DNA of 41,334 bases from Bacteroidia bacterium (GCA_022841465.1 JALHRL010000001.1:326632-367965); one strand, 5' to 3'. Counted from the first letter of the stretch, positions 1 to 9,070 are shown. Program-made: numbers and translations. Notes: a model not told the origin generated them from the sequence alone.

Positions 1-774
1 CCCGTTTCTTTAGGTGATATTGATAATGATGGAAGTTGCGATGTGGTTTTTGGCGGAGGCGGGCAAATAACCGCACTTACAGGTGCCGGGGCATTAAAAT
101 GGAGTTATACTGTGCCAAACGGTGGATACACGTTTAGAGGTGTTGCCTTGGCAGATATAACCAACGATTCTTACTTAGATGTTATTTTTGGAACGTATAA
201 CACGGGGGTATTGTATGCCTTAAATGGAAATAACGGCAGTTTAATTTGGAATTTAGATTTAAGAGCGCATTATGGTGATCCACTTTTCCAATTAAACCAC
301 GCTCCGGTGGTGGCCGATTTTGATAACGATGATACGCTTGATGTATTTGTTGTTGGAGGATATGGAATATATTCTGCCACTAACATGACCGGTAACTTTG
401 GAAGAGCATACATGGTTTCCGCGGGTAAAGGAAATGGCCCTAATTGGTTAATGTTTCAAAGAGATATTAGAAGACAATCCTCTTTGTGTTTTAGTACCGC
501 AACAAACATTAAAGATGAAAACGTTTTTAATAATGAATCTTTAACTATTTCTCCAAACCCAAGCAATTCAAATATTAAGTTTAGTTTAAAAAACAAAGGC
601 AATTATAATTTAAGAATTTATAATTCAAGTGGAAAGTTGGTTCACGAATCAAATTATATATCTACTGAAAATATTAAGCTAAACATAAACGATTGGCCAA
701 GTGGAATTTATTTTTCGGTTCTTAAAGATGAAAAAGGGGTTAGTAGCCAAAAGAAATTTGTAGTTACAGATTAA
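1..774 (+). CDS. Secreted FG-GAP/VCBS repeat protein with T9SS sorting domain (5' partial)
   Basis: The reading frame is open from base 1, so the gene begins outside the window and only its C-terminal part is seen. Three Asp-rich calcium-loop repeats are visible (DIDNDGSCDVVFG from base 22, then ADITNDSYLDVIFG and ADFDNDDTLDVFVVGG), typical of FG-GAP/VCBS beta-propeller blades. The last 75 residues or so look like a Bacteroidota type IX secretion C-terminal sorting domain: an 'SPNPSNSNIKFSL' start, a 'YNSSGKLV' strand and a 'WPSGIYFSVLKD' strand. The protein is therefore probably exported by T9SS and attached to or released from the cell surface. Its substrate or partner cannot be told. The internal ATG at base 43 is not the true start because the repeat extends upstream of it. 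Confidence 0.85.
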   Translation, partial: PVSLGDIDNDGSCDVVFGGGGQITALTGAGALKWSYTVPNGGYTFRGVALADITNDSYLDVIFGTYNTGVLYALNGNNGSLIWNLDLRAHYGDPLFQLNHAPVVADFDNDDTLDVFVVGGYGIYSATNMTGNFGRAYMVSAGKGNGPNWLMFQRDIRRQSSLCFSTATNIKDENVFNNESLTISPNPSNSNIKFSLKNKGNYNLRIYNSSGKLVHESNYISTENIKLNINDWPSGIYFSVLKDEKGVSSQKKFVVTD

Positions 775-808
775 TTATTAACCATACATCCAATTAAAAA
801 ATTATATC

Positions 809-1873
809 TTGAAAAGCGAGCTTATAAAAATAACTGATAAGCTTCCGTTAATTATTTTTTACCAAGGTAATTATGAAGATGCTCCCACAGAAAGTATAAT
901 TGGCATTGTTGAGAATAACGAAAAGCTAATCAGCAAAAAAGGGCAACTTCGTAAACTAATGTTTTTGTGCGTTGAAGCAATTCAAAACATACAAAGATAT
1001 AGTGCACACAAAGATTCAAACGTAGATTCTTCTTTAATTTTTTCAGACGGAAACACTTATCAGGTTTTAACTCAAAATTTAATTTCTAATGAAAATATTT
1101 CGGAGTTAAAAGCCAGATTGGATGCAGTTGTTTCTAAAACAAAAGAAGAACTAGATTTAATTTATATTACCCAAATAGATTCGGATGAAAAAACAACAAA
1201 AGGCGCGGGGCTAGGATTAATTGAAATGGCCCGAAAATCGGATAATAATTTATTCTATCATTTTGAAAATTTTGACGATCAACATTCGTTGTTTAATTTA
1301 TGCTTTGCCATTCCGATTGAAAAAGAAAACTTTCAATCTGTAGATTTTGCCAACGCCATAAACATTCAAAAAGCGCTCAATCAACTTTTTAAAAACAACA
1401 AGAGCAGTTTGTTTTACGGGGGCGATTTCTCTAATAATTTTATCTTATCTATTATTAACTTACTGTTAACTAAAAGCACTCAAGAAAGAAGAAATGCCAA
1501 TAAAAAAACACATCATATTTTAATTGAATTAATACAAAACATAAAGCGACATTCTAAATCCGATAATCAAAACAAACCACCCAAGCTAATTATAGAATGG
1601 GGAGTAAACAACACCTTCATTACAACGCATAATTTAGCACCCATTAACAATGTTCAGGAATTACAGAAAAAAGTTGTAGATTTAAATGCGCTTAATAAAG
1701 AAGAACTAATTCAAGAAAGTAAGGATATTTTAACAGATCTAGAAGCTACAAACGGATTAGGTTTGGTTGATATTGCAAATCTCATATATCCTAACAGAAT
1801 GGAAATAAAAACAAACGAGATAGACGATAAAAGCGCAGAATTATTATTTACCATTAAAGTAAACAATGAGTAA
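809..1873 (+). CDS. Tandem SiaB-like kinase (two HATPase-type domains)
   Basis: This 354-residue protein contains two copies of a SiaB/DUF6272-like GHKL-ATPase module. Copy 1 has an N-box (E56-A-I-Q-N60, followed by IQRYS) and a G-box (GAGLGL at 132-137). Copy 2 has E240-L-I-Q-N244 followed by IKRHS, and NGLGLVDIA near 315-323. In Pseudomonas, SiaB is a single-domain kinase that phosphorylates SiaC, so the duplication is unusual. The start is a TTG at 809; no ATG gives the full first domain. The next gene, a SiaC homologue, overlaps it by 8 bases, so the two are surely co-translated. A convergent SpoIIE phosphatase completes the module. Kinase activity is inferred from homology only. Confidence 0.8.
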   Translation: MKSELIKITDKLPLIIFYQGNYEDAPTESIIGIVENNEKLISKKGQLRKLMFLCVEAIQNIQRYSAHKDSNVDSSLIFSDGNTYQVLTQNLISNENISELKARLDAVVSKTKEELDLIYITQIDSDEKTTKGAGLGLIEMARKSDNNLFYHFENFDDQHSLFNLCFAIPIEKENFQSVDFANAINIQKALNQLFKNNKSSLFYGGDFSNNFILSIINLLLTKSTQERRNANKKTHHILIELIQNIKRHSKSDNQNKPPKLIIEWGVNNTFITTHNLAPINNVQELQKKVVDLNALNKEELIQESKDILTDLEATNGLGLVDIANLIYPNRMEIKTNEIDDKSAELLFTIKVNNE

Positions 1874-2249
1874 CACCATTAATATTGCAGCTCAAGAAGA
1901 CACTCCAATGGTTATAAACGAACCTTTAGGAGATGCAAATAAAATAATTATTGCCGGTGTTTCTATGCCTGAAAACACACTGGATTTTTATGTTCCGCTA
2001 TTAGAGCAATTAATTGATTTATGTGCTGCTTCCAAAAAAAACGTGCTTGATTTTCATTTAGAATACATGAACTCTATGTCTAACAAACAAGTAGTTAAAA
2101 TAATAAGCTCTTTAGCAAAAAACGACCCGGAGCTTCAGGTAATTTGGAAATATTCCGCTGGAGACGATTTAATTAAACTTAAAGGAGAAGAAATGAAGTC
2201 TTTGTTAAGCAACATCTCTTTTACTATTGAAGAAGCACCTAAACTTTAA
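1866..2249 (+). CDS. SiaC-family regulatory phosphoprotein (DUF1987)
   Basis: At 127 residues it has the usual SiaC length. It carries the family's features: an early 'TPMVINEP' strand, 'AGVSMPENTLDFY' (the conserved S-x-PEN motif) and 'FHLEYMNSMSNK', which aligns with the loop holding the phospho-acceptor (a Thr in Pseudomonas SiaC). Ser70 is the likely acceptor here, with Ser72 the alternative; this is inferred from recalled family alignment. SiaC proteins are switched by a SiaB kinase and a SiaA PP2C-type phosphatase, and when unphosphorylated bind a partner (a diguanylate cyclase in Pseudomonas). No cyclase gene is nearby, so the target is unknown. The 3' end overlaps the convergent phosphatase gene by 11 bases. 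Confidence 0.85.
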   Translation: MSNTINIAAQEDTPMVINEPLGDANKIIIAGVSMPENTLDFYVPLLEQLIDLCAASKKNVLDFHLEYMNSMSNKQVVKIISSLAKNDPELQVIWKYSAGDDLIKLKGEEMKSLLSNISFTIEEAPKL

Positions 2250-4002
2250 AACCAATAACAAGAACATCGTCTGTTTGCTCCTTCGCGCCTTTCCATTTTA
2301 TAAACTCTTCTTTCAATTCGTTCTCGGCATTAGCCAATTCTTTATTCTTTGATATTTTTGCTAAAAGATTTTCAAAACGCCTTAAGTTATATTTTTCAGG
2401 TTTTTGATTTTCTCCGTTAAACTGATCGCAGAATCCGTCACTCATTAAATAAAAACAATCTTCTTTTTTAAATTCAACCATTACATCTTCGTATGATGTG
2501 TTATTGTTTTTATTTGTACTGAACGTGGGTAAATAATGTAATACCTCGCCGTTAGAGTGTTTATAAATCCCATGTCCGTTAGAAGCAAAAATAGCTTTAC
2601 CATCTTCTTTACCCAAACAAAAAACAGTTAGCTCAATTCCGTACTCCATCAAGTTCTGGTTAGAAAATGCAATGTTTAATTGATTATTTAATTCTTTTAT
2701 AATTTCACTGGGAATAATTAGTTTCTTTTTCTCAACAATATCTTCAATAATGCCATGGCCTAAAATTGTAAGTAATGCGCCGGGCACACCGTGTCCTGTA
2801 CAATCTGCAGAAACAATAATTTTAGTACCGTTAATTTCATTAAACCAATAAAAATCGCCCGATAGAAAATCTTTCGGTTGATAAAACACAAATGAATTAG
2901 GGAAAAGTTTTTTAATATTCTCCTTATTCATTAATAAATTGGATTGTATTACCGATGCATATTTTATACTACTAATAATTCTATTATTAATTTTTGTTAT
3001 TTGTGTGTTTTTCGCACTTAATTCTTTATTAAATTTCTTTTTCTCGTTTAGATAATAAAACATAAAGCCAATAAGTAAAAGAGCCACTATAACCATTAAT
3101 ACCATAAAAGTGATTACCTTTTTAGCTTGAGCAAGTTCTTTTTCCTGCACTTTTAAAAAATCTTCTTTTAATGCTAACTGTGTTTCGGCGCTTTTTATTT
3201 GATTTAAAAGCAATTGATAATTAGGGTCGTTTATATTGTATTGCGCAAGCAACTGCTTTGATTTTTCAATTTCATTTTTTATATCGTTAACCGTTGATGA
3301 GGTATCACTTATAGCATTGCTTAATGCAATTAATACTTCATTAGCGCGTTTGTTTTCAGTTGCGGTGTTGATATTATTCGGTTGTGTTTCTTTAATTTCA
3401 ACTTCTTTGTTTGCTGACTTAACAGAGGTTACAGCAATACGTGGCAAGTTTGTACTAACAATATTTTGCTTTGAGCTATTATTTAAACTAACGGCTTTTT
3501 CTATTAAAATTTTATTGGATTGAATAACATCTTGATTTCCTCCTTTTGCACTTGATTCTGAAAAACTATACGATAAAATGCCTGATTCATTAATCGTTAA
3601 CTCACCAAGTTCATTAGCTGAGTTATCTTCTTTTCTTATTATAAATGAAATTAAAGAAAAAGATGATTTTATCCCTGCGTCCTTATAGTTTAACTTATAA
3701 TTAACGGTTGAATATCCGCTTTTTGAAATACTAATCTGATATTCACCCGGACCGGAAATGGAAAAAGTATATACACCACTTATATCGGTATGAACAACAA
3801 CATTATTGTTCTCTCCTCTAACATTAACCTTTACACCACTAAGTGGACCTTCAAAACCAAGATTTTTACTGGCCTTTTTCATTAGCATCAGTTTCTCTCC
3901 ATAAAAAGCATAAATACTACCGGACAACTGAATGGTTTGAGCATTAACACTAAGGATTGATAAGAGTATGAGAACGAAAATATTTTTAATGAAACGTAGC
4001 AT
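2239..4002 (-). CDS. Membrane-anchored SpoIIE/PP2C-type phosphatase with N-terminal carboxypeptidase-regulatory-like domain
   Basis: Domain order in 587 residues: signal peptide (1-21, ending VNAQ); a beta-rich carboxypeptidase regulatory-like domain (about 22-120, 'SGVKVNVRG ... DISGVYTFSI'); a low-complexity stretch with coiled coil (about 215-295); one membrane helix (297-317); and a cytoplasmic SpoIIE-type phosphatase (about 345-587). Metal-site motifs are present: SGDFYWF (D383), SADCTGHG (D400), a 'LMSDGFCDQ' segment and a C-terminal 'TDDVLVIG'. The protein probably dephosphorylates Ser/Thr on the SiaC-type protein encoded opposite it, matching the SiaA role. The exported N-terminal domain could be the sensor. 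Pairing with the neighbouring kinase and phosphoprotein is inferred from location and family knowledge. Confidence 0.85.
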   Translation of the reverse strand: MLRFIKNIFVLILLSILSVNAQTIQLSGSIYAFYGEKLMLMKKASKNLGFEGPLSGVKVNVRGENNNVVVHTDISGVYTFSISGPGEYQISISKSGYSTVNYKLNYKDAGIKSSFSLISFIIRKEDNSANELGELTINESGILSYSFSESSAKGGNQDVIQSNKILIEKAVSLNNSSKQNIVSTNLPRIAVTSVKSANKEVEIKETQPNNINTATENKRANEVLIALSNAISDTSSTVNDIKNEIEKSKQLLAQYNINDPNYQLLLNQIKSAETQLALKEDFLKVQEKELAQAKKVITFMVLMVIVALLLIGFMFYYLNEKKKFNKELSAKNTQITKINNRIISSIKYASVIQSNLLMNKENIKKLFPNSFVFYQPKDFLSGDFYWFNEINGTKIIVSADCTGHGVPGALLTILGHGIIEDIVEKKKLIIPSEIIKELNNQLNIAFSNQNLMEYGIELTVFCLGKEDGKAIFASNGHGIYKHSNGEVLHYLPTFSTNKNNNTSYEDVMVEFKKEDCFYLMSDGFCDQFNGENQKPEKYNLRRFENLLAKISKNKELANAENELKEEFIKWKGAKEQTDDVLVIGFKV

Positions 4003-4073
4003 AAAATGAATTGGTATAAATGTAAGTATCTTAACGCTTAGTTACAACTGCTTTATAATGCAACTAAAAAGCT

Positions 4074-6563
4074 TTAGTGGGCTTTGTAATTATATTTTAA
4101 TGATGCAAATTTTAGTATTTCTAAAACTATTAATAATGTAGTTGCACCAAGTAATGATATTAAAAAATGAGCGTATCCCGGAAAACTAAAGCCAAATATT
4201 TGTTGTAACGCAGGAATATTTAAGATTAATAAAAGTAAAATTGTAACAGCAGGTAGTAAAATGTAAATGAGTTTATTGCCTGATAAAATTATTGAAATTG
4301 CTGATTTCGTTTTTGATAATTCAGAAAGGATTAAAAATACATTTCCAATAATTAATGCCGAAAAAGTAATTGCGCGCACTTCGCTTTCGGTATGCCCTTC
4401 TTTTACAGAAAGAAAAAATACTACAAACACCATTAGCAATAACAGAATCCCTTTCATAGCACTTGCCATCATTTTCTTTGCACCAAAAAACAATTCATTT
4501 ACATCCCTTGGTTTTCTTTGCATTATTCCTTTTTCCTCTCCGCTAGATTCGAATACCACCGAACAAACAGGGTCAATAATTAATTCTAAAAAAACAACAT
4601 GCAGTGGCATTAAAAATAAGGGCAACTCTGAAAAGATGGCCGGCACCAAAGCCAAACCTATAATTGGAATATGAATGGCCACAATATATGACATGGCTTT
4701 TTGTAAATTATCAAATATTTTTCTACCGGAGCGAATTGCAGAAACAATAGAAGCAAAATTATCATCTAATAAAACCAGCGAAGAAGCTTCTCGCGCCACA
4801 TCCGTTCCTTTTTTACCCATTGCAATTCCAATATCTGCTGCCTTTAATGCCGGTGCATCATTTACACCATCACCCGTCATAGCTACTATTTCGTTATTTT
4901 CTTTTAGCGCTTTCACTATTCTTAATTTTTGTTCCGGCAGTACTCGCGCAAAAATGGAAGTATGTTTAATTTTAAGTTTTAGGCTTTCATCATCCATTAA
5001 ATTTAAATCATCACCGCTTAAAATCGAATCGTTATTACTAAGCCCAATTCTTTTTCCAATACTTGCAGCAGTAACTGGAAAATCACCGGTAATCATAATT
5101 ACTCTAACGCCAGCTTCTAAACACTCTTTAACAGCCTCGGGTACTTCGGGCCTTATAGGATCTTCTAGTGCAAGCAATCCTAAAAATTTAAAATCAAAAT
5201 CTTCTTGATTTTCCGGAATATTATTTTGTAAAACATCTGCATTTGCAATTCCAATAACTCTAAAGCCTTTCTCCGCATAATTGTTTAATTCAGTATAACG
5301 AGCTTCCAGCTCCTGCTTTGATAACTTACACAATTTAAAAATAGTTTCGGGTGCACCTTTGGCATATGCACGTAATTTTAATGAATTTTCATCCTTCATT
5401 ACATTTGTCATGGCCAATAAGTTTTTACTAAATGGGTACCCTTTAAGGAGTGTTTCATTATATTTCTTATTACCATTTATTTTAGCAGCCGCATCTTCAA
5501 TAGCTTTTTCCATGGGATCAATTATTCTTTCGGAACAAGCTAACAGGGAAGTTTTAATTAATTCTTCAATTTTGTTTTTTTCAAAATTACCGGCTAATGA
5601 AATGGATTCTTTACCATTGTGCACTTCTACCACTTCCATTTTATTTTGTGTAATAGTTCCGGTTTTATCACTACATAAAACTGTTGCAGCGCCTAAGGTT
5701 TCTATAGCTGTTGGGTTTCGTGTTAACACATTAACTTTTGATAAACGCCAGGCACCTATAGCTAAAAAAACGGTTAATACTACCGGAAATTCTTCAGGAA
5801 GTAAGGCCATAGAAACAGAAATTCCATTTAACAACGATTGTAAAAAATTGCCTCTGGTAAAATAGAAAAGTAAAATTACACCAAGACTAATTACAATGCC
5901 TGCAATAAATAAATTTCGTATAAGCAATTTCATTTCCTTTTGAAGTCGCGTTTGATCTCTCTTTATTTCTTTTAAGCTAGATCCAATTTTCCCAAACTCC
6001 GTTTTTTCGCCTGTATGAGTTATTTTAATTAAAGCTTGCCCGCTTACAACAAGTGTTCCACTAAATACCTTCCCTATTTTATCGGTAGAATTAGCCTTTT
6101 TTAAAACAGCAACAGATTCACCGGTTAATAATGATTCATCAATATTTAAATAACTACATTCCATTATAATGCCATCTGCGGGAACTCTATCCCCTTCATT
6201 TAATATTACTAAATCTTCAACCACCACTTCTCTTCCGGGAATGCGAATCTGTTCACCATCCCTAACAACCAAGGCACGCGGCGACGAAAGTTGCTTTAAT
6301 GCATCTAGTGCTTTTTCTGTTTTATTGCTTTGATAAAATGTTATAAAAATGATAATTAAAAAAGTACTACCAAGCGCTATCCCTTCTTTATAGTCTCCCA
6401 AAACAGCATACAATAATCCACCGCCTATTAATAAAATAAACATAGGTTCTTTCATAACTTCTAAAGCTACTTTAAAAACACTACGTGGTTTGGCGGAACT
6501 TAATTCGTTGTAACCATCCTTTAATAATTTTTGTTTTGCTTCTATGGATGTTAACCCGTTCAT
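4074..6563 (-). CDS. Cation-translocating P-type ATPase (P2-type, Ca2+-like)
   Basis: The 829-residue protein has all core P-type ATPase motifs: TGES at 147-150 (actuator domain), PEEFP at 256-260 in membrane helix M4, the phosphorylated Asp in DKTGT (D299), KGAPE in the nucleotide domain, MITGD and the MTGDGVNDAPALKAADIGIAMG hinge. The C-terminal membrane bundle contains 'LELIIDPVCS' in M6. PEEFP rather than PEGLP is common in Bacteroidota members annotated as calcium or general cation pumps, so the ion is not certain. An N-terminal cation-ATPase domain starts at residue 1 (LTSIEAKQKLLKDGYNEL). It sits alone between the signalling module and the sulfur island, with 71 bases to the phosphatase gene. 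Nothing in the context points to a specific ion. Confidence 0.9.
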   Translation of the reverse strand: MNGLTSIEAKQKLLKDGYNELSSAKPRSVFKVALEVMKEPMFILLIGGGLLYAVLGDYKEGIALGSTFLIIIFITFYQSNKTEKALDALKQLSSPRALVVRDGEQIRIPGREVVVEDLVILNEGDRVPADGIIMECSYLNIDESLLTGESVAVLKKANSTDKIGKVFSGTLVVSGQALIKITHTGEKTEFGKIGSSLKEIKRDQTRLQKEMKLLIRNLFIAGIVISLGVILLFYFTRGNFLQSLLNGISVSMALLPEEFPVVLTVFLAIGAWRLSKVNVLTRNPTAIETLGAATVLCSDKTGTITQNKMEVVEVHNGKESISLAGNFEKNKIEELIKTSLLACSERIIDPMEKAIEDAAAKINGNKKYNETLLKGYPFSKNLLAMTNVMKDENSLKLRAYAKGAPETIFKLCKLSKQELEARYTELNNYAEKGFRVIGIANADVLQNNIPENQEDFDFKFLGLLALEDPIRPEVPEAVKECLEAGVRVIMITGDFPVTAASIGKRIGLSNNDSILSGDDLNLMDDESLKLKIKHTSIFARVLPEQKLRIVKALKENNEIVAMTGDGVNDAPALKAADIGIAMGKKGTDVAREASSLVLLDDNFASIVSAIRSGRKIFDNLQKAMSYIVAIHIPIIGLALVPAIFSELPLFLMPLHVVFLELIIDPVCSVVFESSGEEKGIMQRKPRDVNELFFGAKKMMASAMKGILLLLMVFVVFFLSVKEGHTESEVRAITFSALIIGNVFLILSELSKTKSAISIILSGNKLIYILLPAVTILLLLILNIPALQQIFGFSFPGYAHFLISLLGATTLLIVLEILKFASLKYNYKAH

Positions 6564-6649
6564 AAAGTGAATTTACAATTTTTAAACATTGCATTTTAAA
6601 CCAGTTTCAAATAATTATAACTGATTTAATTGAGTATAAAGTTTGATTA

Positions 6650-6665
6650 TGTAACAAATGTAACT
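6650..6665. promoter_or_regulatory. Operator 1: 16-bp TGTAAC dyad upstream of tauE-like gene
   Basis: The sequence TGTAACAAATGTAACT matches the consensus TGTAACA-NN-TGTWACN shared by six intergenic sites in the sulfur island. The left arm is perfect and the right arm has two mismatches from a perfect dyad. Its centre (6657.5) lies 29.5 bases upstream of a likely -7 element (6687-6694) and about 60 bases from the ATG at 6717. The arrangement suggests a Crp/Fnr-family activator site near -41. Binding is inferred. Confidence 0.65.
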
Positions 6666-6686
6666 AACTTAAGCGGGTAGATTGGC

Positions 6687-6694
6687 GAACTTTG
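6687..6694 (+). promoter_or_regulatory. Probable -7 promoter element of the tauE-like gene
   Basis: GAACTTTG resembles the Bacteroidota -7 element TAnnTTTG (first base differs). It lies 21 bases downstream of operator 1 and 22 bases before the ATG. No clear TTTG -33 element is seen, as expected for an activator-dependent promoter. Confidence 0.4.
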
Positions 6695-6716
6695 TATTCT
6701 AAATTTTAATCTACAA

Positions 6717-7535
6717 ATGGAAATATTTGGATACATATCATCAATCATCATTGGAGTTTCACTTGGCTTAATAGGTGGAGGAGGATCAATTTTAACGGTA
6801 CCTGTTTTGGTATATTTATTTGGCGTAGAGCCTATGATGGCAACAGCATATTCTTTATTTATAGTGGGAACAAGCAGCTTAATTGGCGCTTTTCCAAAAT
6901 ACAAACAAGGATTAATTAGTTTAAAAACTGCAATTGTTTTTGGAATTCCATCTATTATTGCAGTATTTGCAACACGAAAATTTATTGTTCCTGCAATTCC
7001 TGCTGAAATATTTTCAGTTGGAGATTTTATAGTTACAAAATCTATTTTAATGATGATTTTATTTGCCATTTTAATGGTTGCCGCTTCTGTTTCTATGATT
7101 CGCGATAAAAAGAAAAAAGACGCGGAAGAATCAATAGAACAAAAATTTAATTATCCTTTAATTATTGTAGAAGGCAGTGTTGTGGGTGTGCTTACAGGCT
7201 TAGTTGGCGCAGGTGGTGGTTTTTTAATTATACCCGCCTTGGTTATGTTAAGTAAGCTTCCTATGAAAATGGCTGTTGGGACTTCTTTACTGATTATTGC
7301 AGCTAAATCATTAATTGGATTCTTAGGTGATTTATCATCTAATGCATCAAATATGGATTGGAAATTATTAGGCCTGGTAACCGGCCTTGCAATTGCTGGT
7401 ATTTTTATTGGCAACATCCTTTCTAAGAAAATAGATGGCAATAAACTTAAAAAAGGCTTTGGCTGGTTTGTTTTAGTGATGGGTGTTTACATCATCCTTA
7501 ACGAACTCTTCTTAAAGTCGGGCGGAGGCCATTAA
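6717..7535 (+). CDS. TauE/SafE (TSUP) family sulfite/organosulfonate exporter
   Basis: A 272-residue polytopic membrane protein with the two-fold TSUP repeat. The first half begins with 'IIGVSLGLIGGGGSILTVPVLVYLFG' and the second with 'VEGSVVGVLTGLVGAGGGFLIIPALVML'; both show the Gly-rich signature and a Pro in the helix. About eight membrane segments are visible, with a charged loop (RDKKKKDAEE) near the middle. TSUP proteins move sulfite, sulfonates or related anions across the inner membrane. Here the gene stands directly before a CstB-like persulfide dioxygenase, whose product is sulfite or thiosulfate, so sulfite export is the likely role. The family knowledge is established; the exact substrate is inferred from neighbours. 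It has its own operator and probable promoter. Confidence 0.85.
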   Translation: MEIFGYISSIIIGVSLGLIGGGGSILTVPVLVYLFGVEPMMATAYSLFIVGTSSLIGAFPKYKQGLISLKTAIVFGIPSIIAVFATRKFIVPAIPAEIFSVGDFIVTKSILMMILFAILMVAASVSMIRDKKKKDAEESIEQKFNYPLIIVEGSVVGVLTGLVGAGGGFLIIPALVMLSKLPMKMAVGTSLLIIAAKSLIGFLGDLSSNASNMDWKLLGLVTGLAIAGIFIGNILSKKIDGNKLKKGFGWFVLVMGVYIILNELFLKSGGGH

Positions 7536-7536
7536 T

Positions 7537-7552
7537 GTAACAATTGTTACGA
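7537..7552. promoter_or_regulatory. Operator 2: perfect GTAACAATTGTTAC dyad
   Basis: TGTAACAATTGTTACG contains a perfect 14-bp palindrome at 7538-7551. It is the distal one of two sites in front of the first CstB-like gene; the two centres are 38 bases apart. It begins 2 bases after the tauE stop codon. Confidence 0.65.
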
Positions 7553-7574
7553 TTCCCCATATAAACCTTTTACA

Positions 7575-7590
7575 TGTAACAGGTGTTACA
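7575..7590. promoter_or_regulatory. Operator 3: perfect TGTAACA-GG-TGTTACA dyad
   Basis: This is the best copy of the island motif: 7-bp arms form a perfect inverted repeat around GG. Its centre (7582.5) is 29.5 bases upstream of the -7 element at 7612, which puts it near -41 from the expected start site. That is the class II Crp-type activator position. Confidence 0.75.
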
Positions 7591-7611
7591 CATTATCAGT
7601 AAAGCTTACAG

Positions 7612-7619
7612 TAATTTTG
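7612..7619 (+). promoter_or_regulatory. -7 promoter element of first CstB-like gene
   Basis: TAATTTTG matches TAnnTTTG exactly. No TTTG -33 element stands 19-20 bases upstream; operator 3 overlaps that area instead, consistent with activation by a bound regulator. An AT-rich 5' leader of about 35 bases follows before the ATG at 7658. Confidence 0.6.
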
Positions 7620-7657
7620 TATAAAGAAATTAAATAAAAAATAAAATAAATAACAAT

Positions 7658-9070
7658 ATGAAAATAGAACAAATTTATACCGGATGTTTAGCGCAAGGCG
7701 CATACTACATTACCTCAAATGGTGAAGCTGCAATAATTGATCCGCTTCGTGAAGTTCAACCTTACATCGATCGTGCAAATAAAGATGGAGTTAAAATAAA
7801 ATACGTTTTTGAAACTCATTTTCATGCCGATTTTGTATCGGGACATATTGATTTAAGTAAAAAAACCGATGCTCCCATTGTATATGGACCCAATGCTAAC
7901 CCTGAATTTAAAGCAATAATTGCTCAAGATGGGGAAGAGTTTAAATTAGGAAAAGTTACAATTAAAGTTTTACATACCCCTGGGCACACTATGGAAAGCA
8001 CCTGCTTTTTATTAAAAGATGAGAATGGAAAAGATCATGCATTGTTTAGTGGTGATACTTTATTTTTAGGAGACGTAGGTCGTCCTGATTTAGCACAAAA
8101 AGCAGCCTCTATGACACAGGAAGAGTTAGCGGGTTTATTGTACGAATCTTTAAATAATAAAATTATGCCTTTGGCTGATGACGTAATTGTTTATCCAGCC
8201 CATGGTGCAGGAAGTGCTTGCGGAAAAAACATGATGAAAGAAACAGTTGACACATTGGGTAATCAAAAGAAAATGAATTACGCCTTAAATCAACCGAATA
8301 AAGATGCGTTTATAAAGGCAGTTACTGATGGTTTAATGCCTCCACCGGCTTACTTTCCAATGAATGTTGCCATGAATAAAAAAGGGTATGAAAGTTTTGA
8401 TACTGTTTTAAATAACGGAATGAAAGCATTATCGGTAAATGAGTTTGAAGCTGCCGCTGAAACTACTGAAGCATTAATGTTGGATACACGCCCCGCTGCA
8501 GATTTTGCTAAAGGTTTTATTCCACGCTCAATTAACATTGGCATTAATGGCGATTTTGCTCCATGGGTGGGCGCTTTAATTAAAGATGTAAAGCAACCCA
8601 TTTTATTAATTGCTGAACTTGGAATGGAAGAAGAAACAGTTACCCGCTTAAGCAGGGTTGGATTTGATAATGTAATTGGTCATTTAAAAGGAAGTTTTGA
8701 TGCTTGGAAAAATTCGGGTAAAGAAATAGATACTGTGAATAGAATTACTGCTGCTCAATTTGCAAAAGAGTTGGATGTAAAAAGTAGCAATGTAGTTGAT
8801 GTTAGACGCGAAAGTGAATATCGTGCTGAACACGTGGAAGAAGCATACAACAAACCCTTAGATCAAATTAATAGTTGGTTTGCTGAAATGAATAATGATA
8901 ATCCGTTTTATATCCATTGCGCCGGTGGTTACCGCAGTATGATTGCGGCAAGTATTTTAAAATCACGCGGTGTACACAACTTTAAAGAAATTGAAGGTGG
9001 CTTTAAAGCAATTGCCGAGTCGGGCGTGCCTAAAACAGATTACGTTTGCCAAAGTAAACTACAAAAATAA
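7658..9070 (+). CDS. CstB-like persulfide dioxygenase-rhodanese fusion, copy 1
   Basis: Domain order in 470 residues: metallo-beta-lactamase-fold persulfide dioxygenase (about 1-250), a degenerate rhodanese domain (about 260-360) and an active rhodanese domain (about 370-470). The iron site is seen as H54-F-H56-A-D58, H110 in HTPGHT, D133 in FSGDTLF and H182 in YPAHGAGSACG. The last rhodanese carries the catalytic Cys421 in HCAGGYRS; the middle one has no Cys in the equivalent loop (LLIAELGMEEE). This MBL-inactive-RHD-active-RHD layout is that of Staphylococcus CstB, which turns low-molecular-weight persulfide into thiosulfate via sulfite. It sits in the cytoplasm, as no signal peptide is present. 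A lipoprotein rhodanese gene follows 5 bases later. A paralogue lies at 12190-13611. Confidence 0.88.
   Translation: MKIEQIYTGCLAQGAYYITSNGEAAIIDPLREVQPYIDRANKDGVKIKYVFETHFHADFVSGHIDLSKKTDAPIVYGPNANPEFKAIIAQDGEEFKLGKVTIKVLHTPGHTMESTCFLLKDENGKDHALFSGDTLFLGDVGRPDLAQKAASMTQEELAGLLYESLNNKIMPLADDVIVYPAHGAGSACGKNMMKETVDTLGNQKKMNYALNQPNKDAFIKAVTDGLMPPPAYFPMNVAMNKKGYESFDTVLNNGMKALSVNEFEAAAETTEALMLDTRPAADFAKGFIPRSINIGINGDFAPWVGALIKDVKQPILLIAELGMEEETVTRLSRVGFDNVIGHLKGSFDAWKNSGKEIDTVNRITAAQFAKELDVKSSNVVDVRRESEYRAEHVEEAYNKPLDQINSWFAEMNNDNPFYIHCAGGYRSMIAASILKSRGVHNFKEIEGGFKAIAESGVPKTDYVCQSKLQK

Noticed and set aside
43-774. Taking the ATG at 43 as the start of the first gene
   Set aside because: The frame is open from base 1 and the upstream codons form a complete FG-GAP loop, so the gene continues leftwards.
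3236-3523. Plus-strand open frame inside the phosphatase gene
   Set aside because: It lies wholly within a well-supported minus-strand gene and shows no family resemblance.
4267-5865. Three plus-strand open frames inside the P-type ATPase gene
   Set aside because: They are antisense shadows of conserved ATPase motifs, with no independent start signals or recognisable domains.
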